From the NCBI GenBank assembly GCA_965249045.1, contig OZ252213.1:1302001-1366000 (forward strand): a DNA stretch of 64,000 bases, read 5' to 3'. The stretch comes from Nemesobacter sp965249045. GTDB lineage: Bacteria; Desulfobacterota_D; UBA1144; Nemesobacterales; Nemesobacteraceae. The notes beneath the pieces were generated by a model. The model was not told the origin of the DNA, did not search any database, and saw only the letters and a list, made by a program, of their open reading frames with translations. This document shows, piece by piece, positions 42,047-50,937 of this stretch. The translations under genes and the position numbers were made by a program. Numbering within the stretch: position 1 is the first letter of the stretch; the number at the start of each line of letters is the position of its first letter.

Positions 42047-42809
42047 TTTTCTCCCTCAGGATTATCTTTATCGGTTCTTCGAAGGTAGGCTGAAAGACAT
42101 CCAGAATGCCGTCTTTCAGCAGCTCCAGTATCGAGAGAAAGGTTATCACGAGTTCCATGCGGTTTATATCCTCTCCGAAAAGATCTTCGAAAAGAATCTC
42201 TTTCCTGCTTCTCATTATTTCGATCACCTGGTTTTTTCTTTCCTCTACGGTATAGGTCTGCGGGGTCAGGGATATTTCTTCCGTTTCCGATTTCTTCCTG
42301 TTCTCATATATATTTGAGAAGGCGTCTACCAAGGACCAGAGGTCGAATTTAACGAACTCCGTTTCTTCCGCCGGTTCTCCGAATGCCTCCTTGCGGTCGT
42401 AACCCGCCAGGAAGACGTCTTTTCCGAGGATTTCCATCGTTCCAAGCCCCTCCGCCGCGCTTCTGTACCTCTCATACTCAAGCAGCTGCCTTACAAGTTC
42501 CTCCCTGGGGTCCTGCCCCTCATCTTCATCCTCATCCTTTATTCTGGGAAGAAGCATCCGCGATTTTATGTACCCCAGTTCGGCCGCCATGGACATGTAA
42601 TCCCCGACGATCTCGAGGTTTACATCTTTTAGAAAGTCCAGATATTCAAGGTACTGCTCGATTATAAGCGCGATGGGTATGTCGTAGATGTCCACCTCGT
42701 TTTTTTTTATGAGGTGAAGCAGCAGGTCAAGGGGTCCGTTGAATATATCAAGCTGTACGCTGTAGGCTGACTGCGGATCCTCCATTTCTCCGTTCCTCTC
42801 GATAATCAC
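42036..42809 (-). CDS. scpA: Segregation and condensation protein A
   Basis: ScpA is the kleisin that closes the SMC ring. It has the N-terminal block VQLDIFNGPLDLLLHLIKK and YDIPIALIIEQYLEYLDF, an acidic middle (RIKDEDEDEGQDPREE) and a C-terminal winged helix (MELVITFLSILELLKDGIL). The listed GTG overlaps the stop of the upstream protease gene (GTGA). An internal ATG at 42785 with AGGA upstream is an equally good start and would give 249 residues. Confidence 0.93.
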   Translation of the reverse strand: MIIERNGEMEDPQSAYSVQLDIFNGPLDLLLHLIKKNEVDIYDIPIALIIEQYLEYLDFLKDVNLEIVGDYMSMAAELGYIKSRMLLPRIKDEDEDEGQDPREELVRQLLEYERYRSAAEGLGTMEILGKDVFLAGYDRKEAFGEPAEETEFVKFDLWSLVDAFSNIYENRKKSETEEISLTPQTYTVEERKNQVIEIMRSRKEILFEDLFGEDINRMELVITFLSILELLKDGILDVFQPTFEEPIKIILREKNGR

Positions 42810-43483
42810 GATGGATTCATTGCCCTTATGACGATCTCAAGTTCGCTGTAGTTGAAATTGCACAGACTTATAAAGATAAACACCGGGACGCGTATGAAGT
42901 AACCCAGGAAACTCCCGCCGAAAATAAAGATGGCGAAAAGAATGAATATTCCGTAAGTTTCAAACTTGGCGTACCTAAAGGCGAGGCTGTCGGGCAGCAG
43001 TCCGTAAAGTACCCGTGAGCCGTCAAGCGGCGGAACCGGGATCATGTTGAAAACGGCAAGCACTATCCCTATGTATATGAACCACACGAGCATCCGCACG
43101 ACCACGTCGACTCCGCTTCCCGGAGGTATGCCCGCGGAGGCGAAGTTCTCGAATACGGCCTTTAGAACCACGGCTGCGACAATCGCCGTCAGAATGTTGG
43201 ATACCGGACCCGCCAGTGCGACCAGGAGCATGTCTTTTTTCGGGTTCTTGAAGTTTCTCGGGTCTACGGGAACCGGTTTTGCCCATCCGAAATGCACGAT
43301 AAAAAGCAACAGGGTTCCCAGAAGGTCGAGATGTACAAGCGGGTTAAGGGAGAGTCGTCCCTGATTTTTCGCGGTGTCGTCCCCGAGCCTGTAGGCCACA
43401 AGCGCGTGTGCGTACTCGTGTATGGTAAGGGAAAAAAGTATTACGGGAGCCAGTATTATGAGAAATCCGTAGTTTAAATCCAT
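42806..43483 (-). CDS. Site-2 protease family membrane metalloprotease (M50)
   Basis: This 225-residue membrane protein has the zinc motif SLTIHEYAHALVAYRLGD (about 18-35, HExxH) in the first transmembrane helix. The second metal-binding motif is AVFNMIPVPPLDGSRVL (about 148-164). About six hydrophobic segments are visible. No PDZ domain is present, so it belongs to the short, YwhC-like group, whose substrates are mostly unknown. It lies between xer and scpA in one strand run with minimal gaps, a neighbourhood seen in several bacterial phyla. Confidence 0.88.
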   Translation of the reverse strand: MDLNYGFLIILAPVILFSLTIHEYAHALVAYRLGDDTAKNQGRLSLNPLVHLDLLGTLLLFIVHFGWAKPVPVDPRNFKNPKKDMLLVALAGPVSNILTAIVAAVVLKAVFENFASAGIPPGSGVDVVVRMLVWFIYIGIVLAVFNMIPVPPLDGSRVLYGLLPDSLAFRYAKFETYGIFILFAIFIFGGSFLGYFIRVPVFIFISLCNFNYSELEIVIRAMNPS

Positions 43484-43487
43484 TTGC

Positions 43488-44381
43488 TTAAGCCCTCGGG
43501 TGAGATTTTTCGTGTATGCGTTTCAGCCTTTCCTTTTCAACGTAAGTATATATCTGAGTTGTGGATATGTCAGAGTGGCCGAGCATGGCCTGTATGGCCC
43601 GAAGGTCGGCTCCCCGCTCAAGCAGATGCGTGGCGAAAGAGTGGCGAAGCACGTGGGGGGTTATGTGGGAGTGGATGCCGGCTTCGAGCGCGTAGTCCTT
43701 TATGATGCGCCAAAAGCGCTGACGGCTCATCTTGGAGGCGGTTCTTGAGGTTACGAAAAGGTACTCCGAACTCCTGCCGCGAAGAAGTTCAGGTCTTGCG
43801 TCCGAAAGATAGTCCCTTATTTTCCTGATCGCGGCGTTGCCTATGGGAACTATCCTTTCCTTGCTTCCCTTCCCGAGGGTGATAACGTAGCCATGGTCAA
43901 GATTGACGCGGTTTAGCTCAAGGGCAATCAGTTCGGATACCCTTACCCCCGTGGCGTAAAGAACTTCAAGCATCGCGCGATCCCTGAGCGCTTTTTCGGA
44001 TTTGCCTTTTTCAGGTTCCCGAAGAAGCGTCTCGACCTCTGAGAGGGAAAGAGTGTGGGGTAGGGTTTTTGCGGGCTTGGGAGATACCGTGTTTCTCATA
44101 GGGTCCCCGGTTATCACCTTCTCTGTGAGGAGGAACCTGAAAAACTGCTTTAAGGAAACTATGTTTCTCGCTACGCTTCTCGGAGAGAGCTTTTTTTTCC
44201 TAAGGTGTTCAAAAAAGTCGGCTATTTCACGTTCGCTTACCGCGGCGGGATCCGAGACCCCCCTTTTGCCGAGAAAAGCCACAAGGGAGGATATGTCCCT
44301 TGAGTAGGATTCAATGGTGTTTTTCGAAAGGCCCCTGTTCATCGTGAGGTATACAAGGAACGAATCGAGATGTTCATCCAT
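43488..44381 (-). CDS. xerD: Tyrosine recombinase, XerC/XerD type
   Basis: Xer recombinases resolve chromosome dimers at dif. The 297-residue protein has the N-terminal SAM-like domain (YLTMNRGLSKNTIESYSRDI). The catalytic residues are R in ATGVRVSELIALEL, H..R in HVLRHSFATHLLERGAD, H in LGHSDIST and the nucleophile Y in TQIYTYV. Size and a complete active site point to a housekeeping Xer rather than a phage integrase. Whether it is XerC or XerD cannot be fixed without alignment. Confidence 0.88.
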   Translation of the reverse strand: MDEHLDSFLVYLTMNRGLSKNTIESYSRDISSLVAFLGKRGVSDPAAVSEREIADFFEHLRKKKLSPRSVARNIVSLKQFFRFLLTEKVITGDPMRNTVSPKPAKTLPHTLSLSEVETLLREPEKGKSEKALRDRAMLEVLYATGVRVSELIALELNRVNLDHGYVITLGKGSKERIVPIGNAAIRKIRDYLSDARPELLRGRSSEYLFVTSRTASKMSRQRFWRIIKDYALEAGIHSHITPHVLRHSFATHLLERGADLRAIQAMLGHSDISTTQIYTYVEKERLKRIHEKSHPRA

Positions 44382-44387
44382 TTAATC

Positions 44388-45644
44388 TTATGTTCCAACC
44401 TGCCAGGAGCTTAGGTATTTTTTCTGTTCCGCAGTCAGGGTATCTATGGTGACTCCCAGAGTTCTCAGTTTTATCCGGGATATCATACGGTCTATATTTT
44501 CCGGGACGTCGTGAACGTCGTTCCCAAGAGCGTGGCCGTTTTTCACTATGTGCTCGCAGCAAAGCGCCTGGTTAGCAAAACTCATGTCCATTACGCTTGA
44601 AGGATGCCCCTCGGCCGCGGTGAGATTTATAAGTCTTCCTCCGCCGAGGACGTTGATTCTCCTTCCGTTCTCAAGCGTGTGCTCCTCAACGTACTCCCTT
44701 ATGACTCTTTTTGATGTTGTTATTTCTGAAAGTGCGTCCAGATCAAGCTCTACGTTGAAATGCCCGGAGTTGGCCACAATCGCCCCGTCTCTCATTTTCT
44801 CGAAATGCTTTTTTCTTATGACGTGTATGTTGCCCGTAACGGTGCAGAAGAAATCTCCAAGAGGTGCCGCCTTCTCCATGGTCATTACCCTGAATCCGTC
44901 CATCTTGGCCTCGAGTCCCGCAAGCGGTTCAACCTCGGTCACGATCACGTTAGCTCCCAGACCCCTGGCTCTCATGGCAAGCCCTTTCCCGCACCACCCG
45001 TACCCTGCGACTACGAAGGTCGTGCCGGAAATAAGCCTGTTTGTGGCCCGTATGATTCCGTCAAGGGTGCTTTGCCCCGTACCGTAGCGGTTATCGAAAA
45101 GGTGCTTGGTATCCGCGTTGTTAACGGCGATTATGGGATACCTTAAAACCCCGTCATCCGCCATGCTTTTGAGTCTTATTACTCCCGTTGTCGTTTCTTC
45201 CGTTCCTCCGACTAGGCTGTCTATCAGATCCTCGCTGTCTTTATGCAGTGTCGATACCAGATCCGCTCCGTCATCCATGGTTACGTGCGGGCGGACGGCC
45301 AGCACGGCGTTTATGTGCTTGTAATAGGTTTTAGTGGTTTCTCCCTTTATAGCGAAAACGGAAATTTTATGGTTCTTTACGAGATGGGCGGCGACGTCAT
45401 CCTGCGTGCTGAGCGGGTTTGACGCGCAGAGGTAAGGCTCGGCCCCTCCGGCCTTAAGCGTGGTCATCAGGTTCCCCGTTTCCGTGGTAACGTGAAGACA
45501 CGCGGCGACTCTTACTCCCTTAAGCGGCTTTTCCTTTTTGAACCTTTCTTCTATCTGCTTTAAAACGGGCATTTCCTGAGCGGCCCATTCGCTTCTTAAT
45601 TTCCCCTGTTTGGAAAGCTTTAGGTCTTTTACGTCGTAATCCAT
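44388..45644 (-). CDS. ahcY: Adenosylhomocysteinase
   Basis: AhcY splits S-adenosylhomocysteine into adenosine and homocysteine to keep methylation going. The 418 residues include HVTTETGNLMTTLKAGGAE, the NAD-binding TFVVAGYGWCGKGLAMRARG and the conserved NSGHFNVELDLDAL. It is shorter than the usual 430-470-residue bacterial enzyme and ends in SSWQVGT instead of the usual Lys-Tyr-Arg-Tyr tail, so it is the short archaeal/thermophile-like form. It lies next to metK on the same strand, so two steps of the SAM cycle are linked. Confidence 0.94.
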   Translation of the reverse strand: MDYDVKDLKLSKQGKLRSEWAAQEMPVLKQIEERFKKEKPLKGVRVAACLHVTTETGNLMTTLKAGGAEPYLCASNPLSTQDDVAAHLVKNHKISVFAIKGETTKTYYKHINAVLAVRPHVTMDDGADLVSTLHKDSEDLIDSLVGGTEETTTGVIRLKSMADDGVLRYPIIAVNNADTKHLFDNRYGTGQSTLDGIIRATNRLISGTTFVVAGYGWCGKGLAMRARGLGANVIVTEVEPLAGLEAKMDGFRVMTMEKAAPLGDFFCTVTGNIHVIRKKHFEKMRDGAIVANSGHFNVELDLDALSEITTSKRVIREYVEEHTLENGRRINVLGGGRLINLTAAEGHPSSVMDMSFANQALCCEHIVKNGHALGNDVHDVPENIDRMISRIKLRTLGVTIDTLTAEQKKYLSSWQVGT

Positions 45645-45694
45645 TTATTCCTCCGTCGTTTTCTTGCGGTCTGCAGTTCCTAGCCCGGTTCGGC

Positions 45695-46843
45695 TCAGGT
45701 GTCCTCCACAGCTTTTTTAAGTTCCGCGATTCTGTCTGTTCTCTCCCAGGAGAACGTTTCTTCGTTCCTACCGAAATGCCCGTAAGAAGCGGTTTTTCTG
45801 TAAATGGGTCTTAGAAGCCCGAGGTGCGAGATTATTCCCTCGGGGGTAAGATCGAAAACTTCCCTTACGGCTTCTGAGATCCTCTCTTCCGGCAAAACGG
45901 CCGTGCCGAAGGCCTCGATCATTACGGAAACCGGTTTCGCGACTCCGATAGCGTAGGCAATCTGCACTTCGCAGCGCGAGGCCAGAGAGGCAGCGACTAT
46001 GTTTTTCGCTATGTACCTTGCCATATAGGCCGCGCTTCTGTCGACCTTGGAAGGATCCTTCCCAGAAAACGCCCCGCCGCCGTGCCTTGCCCATCCGCCG
46101 TAGGTGTCTACGATAATTTTTCTTCCGGTAAGGCCGGTGTCTCCCATCGGACCCCCGATTACGAAGTTCCCAGTGGGATTTATATGAATTTCCGTGTTCT
46201 TCGAGATAAGTGTTCCCATGCAGTGGTCTATTACGTTTTGCCTGATCTCCTCAACAAGGTCCTCGTGGGAGACATCCTCTGAGTGCTGAGATGATACCAC
46301 CACAGCGTCTACTCCGACCGGTTTCCCGTTTTCGTACCTGAATGTGACCTGGCTTTTTCCGTCAGGTCTTAAAAACGGCAGTGTGCCGTCTTTTCTTACC
46401 TCGGAAAGACGTCTGGCCAGCTTGTGGGCGTACAGTATGGGGGAGGGCATGAACTCTTCGGTTTCATCGCACGCGTAACCGAACATTAATCCCTGGTCTC
46501 CGGCTCCTTTCCTGTCAACTCCAAGGGCTATATCCGGGGACTGCTTGTCAATCGTCAGGACGACTGAGCAGGTGTTCGCGTCAAACCCCATGGCGCTGTC
46601 TGTATAACCGATCTCTCTTATCGTGTTTCTTGCCACCTGCTGTATGTCGACTTGGCTTTTCGTCGTTATCTCGGCGGAGATCACCACAAGACCGGTTGTG
46701 ATCAGTGTTTCACACGCGACCCTGCTCTTGGGATCCTGTTCGATCATAGCATCGAGGATGGCGTCTGATATCTGATCCGCAATTTTGTCCGGGTGGCCTT
46801 CCGTTACGGATTCTGAGGTGAATATGAAGTTTTTCGGGGACAT
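45695..46843 (-). CDS. metK: S-adenosylmethionine synthetase
   Basis: MetK makes SAM from methionine and ATP. The 382 residues carry the conserved ESVTEGHPDKIADQISDAIL near the N-terminus, GAGDQGLMFGYACDE, and the P-loop-like GGAFSGKDPSKVDRSAAY. It is divergent from rpe; I see no SAM riboswitch in the short gap upstream (46844-47074). ahcY follows 50 nt downstream. Confidence 0.97.
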   Translation of the reverse strand: MSPKNFIFTSESVTEGHPDKIADQISDAILDAMIEQDPKSRVACETLITTGLVVISAEITTKSQVDIQQVARNTIREIGYTDSAMGFDANTCSVVLTIDKQSPDIALGVDRKGAGDQGLMFGYACDETEEFMPSPILYAHKLARRLSEVRKDGTLPFLRPDGKSQVTFRYENGKPVGVDAVVVSSQHSEDVSHEDLVEEIRQNVIDHCMGTLISKNTEIHINPTGNFVIGGPMGDTGLTGRKIIVDTYGGWARHGGGAFSGKDPSKVDRSAAYMARYIAKNIVAASLASRCEVQIAYAIGVAKPVSVMIEAFGTAVLPEERISEAVREVFDLTPEGIISHLGLLRPIYRKTASYGHFGRNEETFSWERTDRIAELKKAVEDT

Positions 46844-47074
46844 TAAGCGGACCTCAAAAGTCCAAGTAATATAATTATTCTGGCCTTTCTGTCAACAATC
46901 CGTTGTTTTGTGGCTGCAAGTTTCTTAAAGGCATGTTATAACCGCAGGCTTTTTCGGGTGAACGAACCTTTTGCCGGTATATGCCTGCCTGCTCCGCGAA
47001 GCGAACGCGTGGGTTTTTCCTGCCGTTCGGGTAAAATACCGGATAACCCCACTGCGCTTTTCGGAGAAAGTGAA

Positions 47075-47749
47075 ATGAAAAAACTCCTCGCCCCCTCAAT
47101 ACTCTCGTGCGACTATCTTAACCTTGAAAAAGAGGTAAACGCCGTTGGCCAGGCAGGTGCTGACCTTATACACGTGGACGTTATGGACGGGCATTTCGTT
47201 CCGAACATAAGCATAGGAATACCCATAGTGGAAGCGGTTGCCCGGATGGAGTCGCCGCCCCAGATGGACATACATCTGATGATTGATGATCCCGAGAAAT
47301 TCACGGAGAAATTCATAGACGCGGGATCTCCTCACGTGAAGATCGTCACTGTCCAGATGGAGGCCTGCAACCTTCTCTACAGCGCTCTCTCCTCCATCAG
47401 GTGGAGAGGGGTTATGGCGGGGGTGGCCCTTAACCCCGCGACCCCTATAGGCGTGATAGAGGAAAAACTGATGGAGCTTATAGACGTAATAGTGATAATG
47501 ACCGTGGAACCGGGGTTCGGAGGTCAGAAATTCATCCCGGAAATGCTGTCGAAGATAAGCTATCTGAGAACTCTTCTTGACGGAATGGATGGAAAAAAAC
47601 CGCTTATTGAAGCTGACGGGGGGATAAATCTCGAGAATATAGGGGAAGTGATCGAGGCCGGAGCGGATATAGTGGTTACGGGTTCAGGCATATTCAAGAC
47701 AAAAAACTACGCCGATACGATGTCGGCCATGCGTGAGATAATGGGGTAG
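47075..47749 (+). CDS. rpe: Ribulose-phosphate 3-epimerase
   Basis: Rpe interconverts ribulose 5-phosphate and xylulose 5-phosphate. From the ATG at 47075 (GGAG 10 nt upstream) it has 224 residues. It begins with LLAPSILSCDYLNL and includes HVDVMDGHFVPNISIG, DIHLMIDDPEKF, the catalytic VIIMTVEPGFGGQKFI-type block (here VIVIMTVEPGFGGQ) and IEADGGINLENI. The frame upstream to 46910 lies in the metK promoter region and is not coding. Confidence 0.95.
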   Translation: MKKLLAPSILSCDYLNLEKEVNAVGQAGADLIHVDVMDGHFVPNISIGIPIVEAVARMESPPQMDIHLMIDDPEKFTEKFIDAGSPHVKIVTVQMEACNLLYSALSSIRWRGVMAGVALNPATPIGVIEEKLMELIDVIVIMTVEPGFGGQKFIPEMLSKISYLRTLLDGMDGKKPLIEADGGINLENIGEVIEAGADIVVTGSGIFKTKNYADTMSAMREIMG

Positions 47750-47788
47750 GGGCAAGACCTCAGGGCCGCGTGTTTTCCCGGGGGGAAG

Positions 47789-48445
47789 ATGAATTCCCAA
47801 GAGCCAAACTACATAGCAGACATAGAGCGGTATTTTCTCGGGCTTGCCGGAAAGGGCCTTATGCTTTCGTCCAGGGACTACAGTTTTATAAGGGAGCTTG
47901 GCGAAAGGTCTGTTTCAAAGGAAATGGTGATTAAGGCCATAGCCTACGGTTTCGAGAAGAAAAGGCAGAGAGGGTCTCAAGAGCCAAGAGGACTTTTCAA
48001 CATAAAGCAGGAGGTTGAGGAGTACCTTAAAGCCCAGTCGGCGGAACCGGAATCGAAACAAGCGCAACCGCGCAGCGCCGCTTTCGCCAGAAGCAGTATA
48101 ATAGAACAGGTGGTAAAGAGGCTCGATAAGATCATAGTTGAGGAAAAAAGAGAGGATATAAGGGAGAAATACGAGAGACTAAGACAGAATGTCAGAGAAG
48201 CAGACAGCTTGGATTCCGCTAACGTATACAAGCAGTTTGACTCTTTGTGGCGGGTTTTCATTGAGGATGTTTTCTGCGGTCTTTCTGCGGAGAGACAAAA
48301 GCGGATAACAACTGCCGCGCAAAGCAGGCTTCCAGGCGAGGCGAAACTCTACGACGAGGATGCGAAGAAAAAAACCCTTGACGCCTTTAGGGAAGAAATC
48401 GTATGTGAAACCCTTGGTATAAATAATGTTTTCACGATGAAGTGA
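47789..48445 (+). CDS. Uncharacterised helical protein upstream of a DnaC-like ATPase
   Basis: I do not recognise a named family in these 218 residues. The first 65 resemble a small helical domain (IADIERYFLGLAGKGLMLSS, then KEMVIKAIAYGFEKK). A Q/P/A-rich linker around 85-100 and a helical, charged C-terminal part follow. The gene has a GGGGG-type ribosome-binding site and is only 1 nt from the next gene, a helicase-loader-like ATPase. A role in replication start or restart is an inference from that neighbour. Confidence 0.6.
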   Translation: MNSQEPNYIADIERYFLGLAGKGLMLSSRDYSFIRELGERSVSKEMVIKAIAYGFEKKRQRGSQEPRGLFNIKQEVEEYLKAQSAEPESKQAQPRSAAFARSSIIEQVVKRLDKIIVEEKREDIREKYERLRQNVREADSLDSANVYKQFDSLWRVFIEDVFCGLSAERQKRITTAAQSRLPGEAKLYDEDAKKKTLDAFREEIVCETLGINNVFTMK

Positions 48446-48446
48446 T

Positions 48447-49268
48447 ATGGCCACTAGAAAAAAAATCGCGACCGCTTGTAGAAGATGCTCCGGCAGGGGA
48501 TATATGATCTCTTCTGAAAACGGTCAGTACGCCCGCGCCGAGATTTGCGGCTGCGTTTCCGAATGCAACAATTGCGGAGGATCCGGAACGGTGTTTTTGG
48601 AAAACGAAAGGGGCTACAGGTATCTTGAGCGCTGCGGGCTCTGCGGGATGGTAAGGCTTAAGACCAGAAGATACAACAACGCGAAAATTCCATCAAAGTA
48701 CGCCAGCGTTTTGCAGTCAGACGATATAGATCCCCGCGACCCGAGCCAATATGATGCAATGACCTACGTGAAGTCCTTTATTGACAAGTACCCGGAGAAA
48801 AAAGGTTTTCTGCTTATGGGGGGACCCGGTCTAGCCAAGACACGCCTTGCAGTAGGGGCCATAGCGGAACTTACCCTTCAGAAAGCTGTTGAATGCGTGT
48901 TCACCGATTTTTTCTTTCTGCTTGCAGATCTCCGTAAAGCCTATTCCGAGGGAATTCCCGAGAATGAGATAATAGGGCCGCTTGTAAACGCAGAAATTCT
49001 GGTGATAGATGAGATGGGAAAAGGCAAAAGTTCCGAATGGGAGCAGAACATCCTCGACCAGCTTATTTCCAAGCGCTATAACTCCTCAAAGAAAACCCTT
49101 GTTACCACCAATTACGTGGCCAGGGAGTCGTTGCCCGAAAAATCCAAGAACAGAACCGAAATACTTGAGGATAGGGTGGGGGAGAGGATAGCTTCCAGGC
49201 TCTATGAGATGTGCACCCCGCTTTTCATCGAGGGAAGCGACTACAGGAAGAATGAGATTTCCGCCTAG
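48447..49268 (+). CDS. DnaC/IstB-like AAA+ ATPase with N-terminal zinc-finger repeats
   Basis: The first 75 residues contain three CxxC knuckles of DnaJ type: CRRCSGRGYM, CNNCGGSGTVF and CGLCGMV. A AAA+ domain follows, with GFLLMGGPGLAKTRLAVG as P-loop, where the glycine before the lysine is alanine. AEILVIDEMGKGK is Walker B, LVTTNYVARE is sensor 1 and ERIASRLYEM resembles the arginine-finger region of DnaC-like loaders. It may load the replicative helicase or act as a related clamp-like factor. It is not part of an insertion sequence: there is no istA, and the upstream partner is unrelated. Confidence 0.75.
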   Translation: MATRKKIATACRRCSGRGYMISSENGQYARAEICGCVSECNNCGGSGTVFLENERGYRYLERCGLCGMVRLKTRRYNNAKIPSKYASVLQSDDIDPRDPSQYDAMTYVKSFIDKYPEKKGFLLMGGPGLAKTRLAVGAIAELTLQKAVECVFTDFFFLLADLRKAYSEGIPENEIIGPLVNAEILVIDEMGKGKSSEWEQNILDQLISKRYNSSKKTLVTTNYVARESLPEKSKNRTEILEDRVGERIASRLYEMCTPLFIEGSDYRKNEISA

Positions 49269-49456
49269 AATCTTGTCGGGCTCGACTAAAATCTGAAGTG
49301 GGTGCTCCACAGGTTATGTGGCTGCGTTTGATCTTTCTGTATTTTGACCTTTTCGGCAATCTTTTATCTTAGGTGTTTTTCAAGCCGAAAACCTTTTGAA
49401 ATAAGAATTAATGAAAGTTATCAATATTTGCTATTTTCAATATTGGAGGTGCTGCT

Positions 49457-49723
49457 ATGGCTAAGCAGACAGGTAGATCATCTGAGATGGTAAATATCTC
49501 CGCGCAAATTCCGGCTGAAATTGCAGAAATATTAGGCAAGGTCTCAAAAGCGGAGGGAAGGTCAAAAAGCTATTACGTAAGAAGGGGCTTAGAACTGTTT
49601 TTAATGTCTAAGCTGGAAGATCTGGAGGATTATGAAGAGGCTGCCAAAGCTTATAAGGAATTTATGGCTTCTGGAGAGAAAACGGTTTCCTTTTCTGAGC
49701 TCAAAAAAGAACTGAACCTTTAA
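49457..49723 (+). CDS. RelB/CopG-type ribbon-helix-helix antitoxin
   Basis: The 88 residues begin with a ribbon-helix-helix domain: MVNISAQIPAEIAEILGKVS then EGRSKSYYVRRGLELFL. The acidic C-terminal tail (LEDLEDYEEAAKAYKEF...SFSELKKELNL) is typical of toxin-binding tails of RelB-like antitoxins. GGAGG lies 9 nt before the ATG. The gene is followed at once by a decayed RelE-like toxin, so it is now an orphan and may act only as a repressor. Confidence 0.8.
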   Translation: MAKQTGRSSEMVNISAQIPAEIAEILGKVSKAEGRSKSYYVRRGLELFLMSKLEDLEDYEEAAKAYKEFMASGEKTVSFSELKKELNL

Positions 49724-49734
49724 AATTATGTGGC

Positions 49735-49854
49735 GGGTTCAGGGTTGGCGACTATAGGTTGTTATGCCTGGAGCGAGACAAAGAGATATTCATAATAGCC
49801 GCCGGGCACAGAGAAGATATTTACAAGAGCATGTTACCTACTATGGTATCATGA
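49735..49854 (+). pseudogene. C-terminal remnant of a RelE/ParE-type toxin
   Basis: In one frame from about 49735 the sequence reads GGFRVGDYRLLCLERDKE, then IFIIAAGHREDIYK and a stop at 49852. This matches the end of RelE-type toxins (VGDYR, then GHR..IY). No start and none of the first half of the toxin are present; the antitoxin stop lies just 11 nt upstream. An internal deletion has probably joined the antitoxin gene to the toxin's 3' end. Confidence 0.7.
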
Positions 49855-49896
49855 CAGTTCTGATTCTAGGGAGCTTGTGGAACGATACGACTTCTT

Positions 49897-50937
49897 CTAG
49901 AAATTCCAGTATTTCGAGTAAGTTCTTCTGATTTCCGTAACCGTGTGTTCGCAGGTCGTCCGCTTAGGGTCAAAACCAGTGTCTGACACCTTAAGATCGA
50001 GTATCTCCTCGATGACCGACCGCATAATCGGTCCCATCTCCGCGGTGTTGTAGCCGCCTTCTAGCAAAAAGGCGATATTTCCTTGGCAGTGTTTTTCGGC
50101 AAGTTGCGTTACGAACCTGGTAAGTCTTGCAAACCCCTCGGAGGTGACCAGCATTCCTCCCAGCGGATCGACATGGTAAGCGTCAAAGCCCGCCGATATG
50201 AGGATAAATTCAGGGGCGTACTGCTCCGCTACGGGTCCGAGTATCTCGGTGAATATTCTAAGGTAGTCTTCATCGCCGAGCATTGCGGGGCAGGGCACGT
50301 TAACGGTGTACCCGAGCCCACCTTTGTATCCAAGGTCTTTCAAGCTCCCGGTGCCGGGGTAAAACGGGAACTGGTGCACCGAAAAATAAAGTACTTTGTC
50401 CGAATCATAGAAAATGTGCTGGATCCCGTTTCCGTGGTGTACATCCCAGTCTATGATCAAGACTCTTTCAAGGCTACAGTTGGCCAGAAGATGGGCCGCC
50501 GCGACCGCCACGTGATTAAACAGGCAAAATCCCATCGCCCTGTCATGTTCCGCGTGATGTCCGGGAGGTCGGGCGAGTACGAACGCGGTATCGATCTTCT
50601 CCGAGAGAATATCGTTTACCGAGCATATAAGTCCCCCGGAGCCCGCAAGCGCAGCGTCAAACGAAACCTCACACGCAGACGTGTCGGCATCGAGTTCTGA
50701 GAATTCCTTGCCCGAGGTGCTTTTTACCATATCGAAATAGGGCTTGCTGTGAGCGAGGGTGATTTCTTCCTCGGTCGCGGGTCTCGTATCCATGGGAACC
50801 GCTTTCTCAAGAAGACCCGAGCTCTCAAGCGTCCCTAAGATGCTTATCAATCTCTCCGGACACTCCGGGTGCCCCGGAGGGTTCTGGTGGGCCAGGAAAA
50901 GGTCGTTACTTACTATCGAAAGTTTTTTCATTTTCAA
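49897..50937 (-). CDS. Histone deacetylase family protein (AcuC/Class II-like amidohydrolase)
   Basis: Zinc-dependent deacetylase of the HDAC superfamily, which acts on acetylated lysines, polyamines or related amides. The 346 residues begin with LAHQNPPGHPECPERLISI and contain LARPPGHHAEHDRAMGFC with the catalytic His pair. The zinc ligands lie in LIIDWDVHHGNGIQHIF (D, H) and ISAGFDAYHVDPLG (D), and the C-terminal block is FLLEGGYNTAEM. It overlaps folC by 32 nt. With pdaD in the window, acetylpolyamines are a possible substrate, but the sequence alone does not show this. Confidence 0.9.
   Translation of the reverse strand: MKMKKLSIVSNDLFLAHQNPPGHPECPERLISILGTLESSGLLEKAVPMDTRPATEEEITLAHSKPYFDMVKSTSGKEFSELDADTSACEVSFDAALAGSGGLICSVNDILSEKIDTAFVLARPPGHHAEHDRAMGFCLFNHVAVAAAHLLANCSLERVLIIDWDVHHGNGIQHIFYDSDKVLYFSVHQFPFYPGTGSLKDLGYKGGLGYTVNVPCPAMLGDEDYLRIFTEILGPVAEQYAPEFILISAGFDAYHVDPLGGMLVTSEGFARLTRFVTQLAEKHCQGNIAFLLEGGYNTAEMGPIMRSVIEEILDLKVSDTGFDPKRTTCEHTVTEIRRTYSKYWNF

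Noticed and set aside
46844..47074. Possible SAM riboswitch upstream of metK
   Set aside because: No recognisable paired elements of known SAM riboswitch classes, and the space upstream of metK is short.
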